From NCBI GenBank assembly GCA_015663855.1, contig DQRJ01000099.1, positions 1 to 5,095 on the forward strand: a stretch of 5,095 nucleotides of DNA, read 5' to 3'. Within the stretch, counting starts at the first letter, position 1, and the number at the start of each line of letters is the position of its first letter. Positions 1 through 5,095 of this stretch are shown piece after piece. A program made the position numbers and the translations under genes. Below the pieces are notes generated by a model. That model was not told where the DNA came from. It made no database searches and worked only from the letters and a program-made list of their open reading frames with translations. This stretch comes from Flavobacteriales bacterium (GTDB lineage Bacteria > Bacteroidota > Bacteroidia > Flavobacteriales_D > Sanyastnellaceae).

Positions 1-810
1 CGCCCCACCTTCTATTCCATTCCAAAAAAGACCATCGCTCTCGAGGGCATCGCCTAAAGAAACTGTCCCGCTATTGAAGCTAAGGATACTAGTACCGTCA
101 GTTGTTTCTACGAAAACGTCGTAAATCAAGGGGACTCCACTTAGCCCGATGAATCCGGAAGTGCCGTTGTGTGTGGCGCTCCCGATAAAGCCAAGCCCGT
201 GACCCACTTCGTGAAGTGCGACGGTTACGAAATCGTATCGTGAAGAAGGGGTGTTTCCGTCCAGGCCGTAGTACCAGTTGAAGCCATCGCCGAACGTTAT
301 CGAGAGGTCAGGCTGTCCTGGGGAGAGGTCGCTAACGGAAAGGGAGTTCGCCAATGCGCCGGCGTAGAGGCGATTATTGTATGGCGCTCCGGGAAAATTC
401 GAATGGACCGTCTCTGGTCCTGCCTGAGCGAGAACGCCCGTGCTGAGATTTCCCCAGTCTGCTTGAACCCAAATCGTTATTTCGCTATTGAGGAGCTGGC
501 CCCAAATATCCAAGGCGTACTCGAGTGCTGTTTGAGCTTCGAGAGGGAATCCCTGACTATAGCTTACGACTATTGTCGCAGCCCTATCTGCGCCAGGGGT
601 AAACCATTCGGGGGCGGGCACTTTCGTGAATTCATCGCGTCCTGTTCCAATTAGCCCTGAGTTACTAGAACTACAAGTTCCCGATAGAGCATGTTCAGTG
701 ATTTTCGCCTGAAGAGCAGGGGGCCCGAAAGATGTTTGGCCTAAAAGACTGCCCGTAAACGATCCAATGAAAGTTAGTAGGAAAAGAAGGTGTGAAATTG
801 GTTTAATCAT
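1..810 (-). CDS. Secreted zinc metalloprotease-like protein, HExxHxxGF motif (partial, C-terminus off the left edge)
   Basis: The frame is open from an ATG at 810-808 to base 1, giving 270 residues with no stop. Residues 1-24 form a signal peptide: a short basic start, a hydrophobic stretch around residues 8-23, and a likely cleavage between G24 and Q25, so the product should be exported. The diagnostic motif is HEVGHGLGF at residues 200-208: H200 and H204 would bind zinc and E201 would be the catalytic base. It is preceded by a segment (about 178-199) containing FNWYYGLDGNTP and ending in VTVAL, a helix entry typical of zincins. The third ligand is not at the metzincin position, where residue 210 is Gly. 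HExxHxxGF without an immediate third His also occurs in leishmanolysin-type (M8) peptidases, whose third His lies far downstream; H214 or a residue beyond the window could serve. No peptidase family can be named firmly. A C-terminal type IX secretion sorting domain is possible but would lie outside the window. The gene follows nfu on the same strand after 79 bases. Confidence 0.85.
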   Translation of the reverse strand, partial: MIKPISHLLFLLTFIGSFTGSLLGQTSFGPPALQAKITEHALSGTCSSSNSGLIGTGRDEFTKVPAPEWFTPGADRAATIVVSYSQGFPLEAQTALEYALDIWGQLLNSEITIWVQADWGNLSTGVLAQAGPETVHSNFPGAPYNNRLYAGALANSLSVSDLSPGQPDLSITFGDGFNWYYGLDGNTPSSRYDFVTVALHEVGHGLGFIGSATHNGTSGFIGLSGVPLIYDVFVETTDGTSILSFNSGTVSLGDALESDGLFWNGIEGGA

Positions 811-816
811 GTAGTA

Positions 817-822
817 TTCCTC
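817..822 (-). promoter_or_regulatory. Shine-Dalgarno-like GAGGAA before the metalloprotease start
   Basis: On the minus strand GAGGAA lies 6 bases upstream of the ATG at 810-808. This supports that start codon, as does the signal peptide that begins right there. Strong Shine-Dalgarno sequences are less common in Bacteroidota, so it is supporting evidence only. Confidence 0.4.
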
Positions 823-889
823 GAATGCAACTATTAAGATACGACTAAAAAGGCTCAGATGGCTAACCCTAGGCAATTTTATGTGTAGA

Positions 890-1534
890 CTATGTCATTG
901 CAACAACTTCTCTCACTTCTGGCAGTTTTGACACGAGTAGAGTTTCAATTCCTCCCTTTAAGGTGTCAGTAGCAGAGGGGCATCCTACGCATGCTCCCTT
1001 TAATTGTACGTAAACGACTCCTTCTTTGAAGCCGACGAAATTGATCGCTCCTCCGTCTTGTTCTACGGCCGGCCTAACGAATTCGTTTAGGAGATCTACG
1101 ATTGTCTCGTCAAATTCCGAAGCGGAGATATCATTTGCAGTGATAAATTCAGCTGGGTCTAGGGATGTGTTGGAGTCGGGCGAGGCGGTGTCAATAAAAC
1201 CACTCAACAGAGATATTTTATCGTCTTCAATAGCGTGCTCGTTTTCTTCAAGCCACTCACGGATATACTCGCGGAGCTGCATCACAATCATTTCCCATCC
1301 CAGCGACTCATCTTTAGTTACCGAAACGATGGTTCCGCTGATGAAAACAGCAGAAACGAAAGGGAAATGAAACAATTCAGTAGCTAGGGGTGAACAAACC
1401 TTAGCCTCTTCAGCATTCATAAACTCTAATTGGTGTTGTCCAGAAACAAGAGCCCTATCCACGACAAACTTCATTACAGAAGGGTTTGGAGTCATTTCTG
1501 CGTATACGGCAGTTGGGATTTTCTTCTTTTCCAT
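890..1534 (-). CDS. nfu: NifU-family iron-sulfur cluster scaffold/carrier (Nfu_N plus NifU C-terminal domain)
   Basis: The product is a cytosolic Fe-S cluster carrier of the Nfu type, which receives clusters from the main assembly machinery and hands them to apo-proteins. Numbered from the ATG at 1534, it has 214 residues. The N-terminal Nfu_N domain spans about residues 8-100 and carries the conserved MTPNPSVMKF stretch (from M14). An acidic linker follows (about 100-140). The C-terminal NifU domain (about 143-214) contains the motif GACVGCPSA, with C182 and C185 as the CxxC pair that binds a bridging cluster between two monomers. The length fits the two-domain bacterial Nfu form. The frame extends upstream to an ATG at 1570, adding 12 residues (MHTLCGKQFTET). 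I prefer 1534 because family members usually begin a few residues before the IPxxVYAEMTPNP segment. It is divergent from the amidohydrolase pair and has no evident functional link to it. Confidence 0.9.
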   Translation of the reverse strand: MEKKKIPTAVYAEMTPNPSVMKFVVDRALVSGQHQLEFMNAEEAKVCSPLATELFHFPFVSAVFISGTIVSVTKDESLGWEMIVMQLREYIREWLEENEHAIEDDKISLLSGFIDTASPDSNTSLDPAEFITANDISASEFDETIVDLLNEFVRPAVEQDGGAINFVGFKEGVVYVQLKGACVGCPSATDTLKGGIETLLVSKLPEVREVVAMT

Positions 1535-1636
1535 AGTCTCAGTGAATTGTTTACCACATAGAGTGTGCAAGTTACTTCCGAAAATGACTTAAGATTCACT
1601 TTGAGGTGTTAACTTCGACCTTCAGACATCCAACAA
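1535..1636. promoter_or_regulatory. Divergent intergenic region between nfu and the amidohydrolase pair
   Basis: This 102-base gap (66 bases if nfu starts at 1570) must hold the promoters for both directions. On the minus strand TAACTTGC (1574-1567) partly resembles the Bacteroidota -7 consensus TAnnTTTG (TAnnTT matches, the last two bases do not), about 33 bases before the 1534 start. No matching TTTG-type -33 element is evident at the right distance. On the plus strand no good -7/-33 pair and no Shine-Dalgarno precedes the ATG at 1637, which follows an A/C-rich stretch. No operator-like inverted repeat stands out. The presence of promoters is inferred from gene orientation, not read from a clear motif. 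Confidence 0.35.
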
Positions 1637-4600
1637 ATGCGAAATTTATTATTCTTGCTCAGTGCCACGGTTTTTTCTTTGGCGATTTCTGCTCAGACAC
1701 CTTCCGTTCCATCCTCGACTTTTCCTGTAAATGGAACTATCGACAAGCATATTGTTAAGACCGTTCTCGAGCATACGACCATTCACGTTGATGAGAAAAC
1801 GGTACTTGAAGATGCGACTTTGGTTCTTTTTAGAGGGGAGATAGAGGCAATCAACCCCGCCTCGATCTTAGGAGCGGTAGTTCGCCTCGACCTTACCGGC
1901 TATCATCTATACCCTTCCTTCGTCGATTTACACTCCTCGTACGGACTTCCCGCGGTAAAGCCTGGAAAGTGGTCGAGAACACCGCAGTATGAATCGAATG
2001 TGAAGGGAGCGTTCGGATGGAATCAAGCGGTACGTCCCGAAATAGATGCGGCTCAGGAATTCGTTCCTGATTCGAAGTCGGCGAAGCTCCTACGCGAGGC
2101 TGGATTCGGAGCTGTCCTTACACACGTGCAAAACGGAATCGTTAGAGGTTCGGGAGCTCTCGTAATGCCTGTTAACGACCCCCGCGAGGCGATGCTTCGG
2201 CCTGCCGCCACAGCCCACTTCAGCTTTAGGAAGGGTTCGTCACGGCAGAGTTACCCCAGTTCTTTAATGGGGGCTACGGCTCTTTTACGCCAAACCTACC
2301 TCGATGGGGTTTGGTATGAATCTGCTTCAAAATTAGACCTTGCAGGTGGAACGAATCTCAGCTTGGAAGCTTTCAACTCAAACACAGAACTCCCCGCAAT
2401 TTTCAGCGCAGGGAACTGGAAGGACATTTTACGCGCCGAAAACGTCGCCACAGAATTTAATCTAGATTACATTTTACTCGGCGGGGGAGATGGTTACAAG
2501 CGAGCCACCGCCATCAAAACTACTGGCTCCACCTTAATAGTACCCGTTGTCTACCCCACTCCATACGATTTGAGCGACCCATATCTCGCTCGATTTATTT
2601 CGCTTGCGGAACTCAAACATTGGGAGCTCGCACCTAGCAACGCCTCTCTTTTAAACGATGCCGGCGTGCCGTTTTGCTTCACTTCGCAAGGTTTAAAAAG
2701 TCCTCTCGAATTCTTGCCCGCTGTAAGATTAGCCGTGGAACGAGGTTTGCCTGAGAGCGTCGCTCTTGCCGCGATGACTTCTACCCCTGCGGATCTTATC
2801 GGAGTCTCGGATATTGTTGGATCAATAAAACCAGGCTTAAAAGCGAATATTTTAGTTACTGACGGCCTCCTTTTCGATAAAGAAACGAAGCTCGTAGAGC
2901 ATTGGGTGAGCGGAACGCCCACCATCATGTTCGATCGCGATGCGGTAGATATTTCGGGTGAATACGACATCTCGATAGGTAATTTGACGGGTAGCGAAGG
3001 GATAAAGCACATTGTTGTAAAAGGAAAGTCGAGTAAAGTAGGTTCTGATAAAGGTTGGAGTGCCACACACGAAGTAAATGACACCACGAGCCACAACGTT
3101 TCAGTATCGTTAGACAACAGAACCATCGTTTTAGGATTCGAAACCGATAACGGTCCGTTACGACTTACTGGAAATGTGTGGATGGAAAGTCGAATTTGGG
3201 AGGGAGCAGCCTTGTCTTCCGAGGGTGACTGGGTTTCATGGAGCGCTGTGAAAACGGAGTCTAAGTCAGAGTCAGAGCCCGAGTCAGAGACTGAAGCAAA
3301 GCAAGACTCTACAAAGACTGCCACGGAAATGGTTATGGGGCAAGTTTTTTATCCCTTCTCTGCGTATGGTTCTCCTGAAAAGACATCGGCTTTAGACCAA
3401 ACAAAAAAGGCGGTGGTGATCCGAGGAGCGAAAGTTTGGACTTGTGAGGATGAAGGGATATTACAGGAAGCGGACGTGCTACTTTACGAAGGGAAAATTC
3501 TAGGAGTGGGAGCGAGGCTTAACGTAGCTGAGTTTTTAAGTGCGGATGTCGAAGTCGAGGAAGTCAACGGACGTGGGATGCACGTTACGCCAGGTATTAT
3601 CGACGAGCACTCACATATTGCGATTGAGCGAGGAGTTAACGAATCGACACAAGCGAGTAGTGCAGAGGTTTGGATAGGACACTCTTTAAATAGCGAGGAC
3701 GTAAATATCTATAGACAGCTCGCAGGAGGGGTGACTTGCGCTCAGCTTTTACACGGATCTGCGAACCCGATCGGAGGGCAAAGCGCGATTATCAAGTTTC
3801 GTTGGGGATCGCTCCCGAGCGAACTTCTTTTCGAGGACGCTACGCCATTTATCAAGTTCGCCCTTGGAGAGAACGTGAAGCAGAGTAATTGGGGAGATGC
3901 GCAAAAAGTTCGATTCCCGCAATCTAGGATGGGGGTAGAGCAAGTTTATTACGACCATTTTATTCGCGCTCGGGAATACGGCGAGGCGATAATAAAATAT
4001 CGTCACGACCTCTCCAAGACGAGCCGCCGAACTCTTCGTGCTGGACTCGGCCCCATCGCCCCTCGCCGTGATCTTGAACTCGAAACGCTACTTCAAATCC
4101 TTAACGAAGAACGCTTCGTGACTTGTCATAGCTACCGACAAGATGAGATTAATATGCTCATGCACGTTGCCGACTCGATGAATTTTCGACTCAATACATT
4201 TACGCACATCCTCGAAGGATACAAGGTTGCCGATAAAATGAAGGAACATGGAGCAGGCGGTTCTTCGTTTAGCGATTGGTGGGCTTACAAGTACGAAGTA
4301 AAAGATGCGATTCCGTACAACGGAGCTATACTATACGACATGGGTATCACGACAGCTTTTAATAGCGACGACGCAGAAATGGCGCGCCGCCTAAACCAAG
4401 AAGCCGCAAAAGCCGTTAAATACGGTAACGTTCCGGAAGAGGAAGCTCTTAAATTCGTCACCCTCAACCCAGCAAAACTTCTACACATCGACCACATAAC
4501 GGGATCGATAAAAGTGGGGAAGGATGCAGACATCGTGGTTTGGGATGATAACCCACTAAGCATTAACGCCAGAGCTGTTCGCACCTATGTGGAAGGCGAA

Positions 4601-4780
4601 TGTTTATTCAGTTTGGAAAAGGACAGTGAACTTCGCGAATTGATACAAAACGAACGCGCTCGCCTCACCGAAAAGATGATAGCTGCTGGTTCAGGAGCTC
4701 CTTCAGGAAAACTACGTCCCCCTTCCGAGGCCATCCGCACCCATTACCATTGTGACACTGTAACCGAGGAAAACAACTAA
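1637..4780 (+). CDS. Secreted double-domain amidohydrolase: inactive-looking N-terminal half plus intact C-terminal half
   Basis: The product has 1047 residues. Residues 1-19 are a signal peptide with probable cleavage SA19-Q20. Residues about 41-430 form a first amidohydrolase-like unit: a composite beta region, a barrel starting at PSFVDLHSS, and a closing strand region with GSIKPGLKAN (395-404). It has H99 but S101 in place of the second His of HxH, and Q351 (FTSQG) where the metal-binding Asp is expected, so it is probably catalytically dead. Residues about 438-538 are a beta-rich insert, and 540-564 a Ser/Glu-rich linker. Residues about 590-990 form a second amidohydrolase unit with intact ligands: H658 and H660 (DEHSH), H831 (TCHSY), H857 (THILEG) and D911 (NSDD). 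K740 (FIKFALGENVK) is a candidate metal-bridging lysine. The closing motif GSIKVGKDADIVVWD begins at 956. The protein is thus about twice the usual amidohydrolase length of 400-450. The reaction is presumably hydrolysis of an amide or related bond in the periplasm or envelope; some relatives of the imidazolonepropionase-like branch cleave dipeptides, but the substrate here is unknown. It shares a transcription unit with the gene starting 4 bases downstream. Confidence 0.9.
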   Translation: MRNLLFLLSATVFSLAISAQTPSVPSSTFPVNGTIDKHIVKTVLEHTTIHVDEKTVLEDATLVLFRGEIEAINPASILGAVVRLDLTGYHLYPSFVDLHSSYGLPAVKPGKWSRTPQYESNVKGAFGWNQAVRPEIDAAQEFVPDSKSAKLLREAGFGAVLTHVQNGIVRGSGALVMPVNDPREAMLRPAATAHFSFRKGSSRQSYPSSLMGATALLRQTYLDGVWYESASKLDLAGGTNLSLEAFNSNTELPAIFSAGNWKDILRAENVATEFNLDYILLGGGDGYKRATAIKTTGSTLIVPVVYPTPYDLSDPYLARFISLAELKHWELAPSNASLLNDAGVPFCFTSQGLKSPLEFLPAVRLAVERGLPESVALAAMTSTPADLIGVSDIVGSIKPGLKANILVTDGLLFDKETKLVEHWVSGTPTIMFDRDAVDISGEYDISIGNLTGSEGIKHIVVKGKSSKVGSDKGWSATHEVNDTTSHNVSVSLDNRTIVLGFETDNGPLRLTGNVWMESRIWEGAALSSEGDWVSWSAVKTESKSESEPESETEAKQDSTKTATEMVMGQVFYPFSAYGSPEKTSALDQTKKAVVIRGAKVWTCEDEGILQEADVLLYEGKILGVGARLNVAEFLSADVEVEEVNGRGMHVTPGIIDEHSHIAIERGVNESTQASSAEVWIGHSLNSEDVNIYRQLAGGVTCAQLLHGSANPIGGQSAIIKFRWGSLPSELLFEDATPFIKFALGENVKQSNWGDAQKVRFPQSRMGVEQVYYDHFIRAREYGEAIIKYRHDLSKTSRRTLRAGLGPIAPRRDLELETLLQILNEERFVTCHSYRQDEINMLMHVADSMNFRLNTFTHILEGYKVADKMKEHGAGGSSFSDWWAYKYEVKDAIPYNGAILYDMGITTAFNSDDAEMARRLNQEAAKAVKYGNVPEEEALKFVTLNPAKLLHIDHITGSIKVGKDADIVVWDDNPLSINARAVRTYVEGECLFSLEKDSELRELIQNERARLTEKMIAAGSGAPSGKLRPPSEAIRTHYHCDTVTEENN
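3254..3295 (+). repeat. Degenerate in-frame hexamer repeat encoding a Ser/Glu-rich linker
   Basis: Units of the type TCAGAG occur at 3266-3271, 3272-3277 and 3284-3289, with variants CCCGAG (3278-3283) and ACTGAA (3290-3295) in register and a looser start at 3254-3265. They encode alternating S/P/T and E (residues 540-553) between the beta-rich insert and the catalytic half of the double amidohydrolase. The repeat stays in frame and marks a flexible acidic interdomain linker; copy number could vary by replication slippage. Confidence 0.7.
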
Positions 4781-4784
4781 GAAA

Positions 4785-5095
4785 ATGAAGTTTTTACTAT
4801 CTACAATACTAGCTTTTTCGTTTTCGTTTTCTTCTGTAGCTCAGCAAACCCCAGCTCCGCCGCAATCTCGTTCCATCATTATCCTCGGAGGGACTGCCCA
4901 CCTTGGCACAGGAGACGCGATAGAAGATGCCGCAATAGGTTTCCGTAACGGGAAAATAGATTTCGTCGGTCGCACTTTCCAAGCCGATAAGAGCAAATAC
5001 GACGACATAATTGACGCTACGGGTAAGCAAATTTATCCCGGATTTATAGTGACGAATACCACACTCGGCCTCCAGGAAATCGGTGCCGTCCGTGC
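4785..5095 (+). CDS. Secreted amidohydrolase-family protein lacking the HxH motif (partial, C-terminus off the right edge)
   Basis: The gene starts with the ATG at 4785, four bases after the previous stop, and stays open to the window end, giving 103 complete codons. Residues 1-19 are a signal peptide with a Phe/Ser-rich core and probable cleavage VA19-Q20, which supports this start. Residues about 31-80 match the N-terminal composite beta region of amidohydrolases: a hydrophobic strand, GTGDAIEDAAIGFRNGKID, and a strand leading to DATGKQIYPGF. At the point where active members read PGFIDxHxH, this protein reads PGFIVTNTT (85-93), so both histidines are replaced (N91 and T93). I recall Bacteroidota homologues with a similar NxTLGL segment, so this is probably a subfamily trait and not a sequencing error. 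It may be a non-catalytic partner of the upstream double amidohydrolase or use a different metal site. The remaining ligands lie outside the window. Translational coupling with the upstream gene is likely given the 4-base gap; no well-placed Shine-Dalgarno is seen. Confidence 0.85.
   Translation, partial: MKFLLSTILAFSFSFSSVAQQTPAPPQSRSIIILGGTAHLGTGDAIEDAAIGFRNGKIDFVGRTFQADKSKYDDIIDATGKQIYPGFIVTNTTLGLQEIGAVR
4815..4832 (+). repeat. TTTTCG hexamer repeat within a signal-peptide coding region
   Basis: Two perfect TTTTCG units (4815-4820 and 4821-4826) are followed by a variant TTTTCT (4827-4832). They encode the repeated Phe-Ser part of the signal-peptide hydrophobic core of the downstream amidohydrolase. 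Gain or loss of a unit would keep the frame and only change core length. Confidence 0.6.

Noticed and set aside
403..654. Plus-strand open frame of 83 codons
   Set aside because: It lies wholly antisense to the metalloprotease-like gene, which has a signal peptide and HExxH motif; the plus-strand product shows no recognisable domain.
838..889. Possible terminator after nfu: a GGTT/AGCC stem followed by TTTTT on the minus strand
   Set aside because: The stem is only about 4 pairs including a wobble, with a 9-base loop, too weak to call; nfu and the metalloprotease gene may or may not be cotranscribed.
1026..1370. Plus-strand open frame of 114 codons
   Set aside because: It is antisense to nfu, Ser/Ile-rich and without domain features, so it is a shadow frame.
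1543..1580. Plus-strand ATTG and TACTTCCG as a -33/-7 pair
   Set aside because: The -7 match is poor and the spacing of about 23 bases is longer than the usual 19-21.
2551..3324. Minus-strand open frame of 257 codons
   Set aside because: It is long but antisense to the double amidohydrolase; its Ser/Asp repeats are only the reverse reading of the S/E linker, and there is no coherent domain.
4766..4770. GAGGA as a ribosome binding site for the gene at 4785
   Set aside because: It lies 14 bases before the ATG, too far for a normal Shine-Dalgarno, and is inside the upstream coding region.

Overview
The window looks like a piece of chromosome from a Bacteroidota bacterium, most likely a flavobacterium-like lineage. 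The assignment is inferred, not proven. It rests on three things: secreted proteins whose signal peptides end in Ala/Gly just before a Gln, mostly weak or absent Shine-Dalgarno sequences, and protein types I associate with that phylum (Nfu with an N-terminal domain, a very long double amidohydrolase followed by a second amidohydrolase gene, and an exported HExxH protease). Coding density is high. No RNA genes, CRISPR arrays, insertion sequences or attachment sites are visible.

Layout. Bases 1-810 (minus strand, running off the left edge) hold the N-terminal 270 residues of a secreted zinc metalloprotease-like protein with an HEVGHGLGF motif. It lies 79 bases downstream of an nfu-type iron-sulfur cluster scaffold gene on the same strand (890-1534, possibly starting at 1570). 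A short divergent intergenic region (1535-1636) separates these from a plus-strand pair. The first of the pair is a 1047-residue secreted protein made of two amidohydrolase-like halves (1637-4780). Four bases later a second secreted amidohydrolase-family gene starts (4785) and runs off the right edge.

How the genes work together. The two amidohydrolase genes are almost certainly one transcription unit, and both products should be exported. In the long protein the C-terminal half keeps a full set of metal ligands (His-x-His, two later His, an Asp, and a candidate Lys). The N-terminal half has lost key ligands and looks like a pseudoenzyme. The partial downstream protein also lacks the His-x-His motif. 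A set of tandem amidohydrolase folds, only one of which is clearly catalytic, is the most interesting point here. It suggests a periplasmic or envelope hydrolase complex with non-catalytic partner domains; the substrate cannot be read from sequence. The nfu gene is cytosolic housekeeping and has no evident functional link to the secreted hydrolases.

I do not see a convincing wholly new system. The amidohydrolase architecture recurs, to my recollection, in Bacteroidota, but I know of no assigned function for it.
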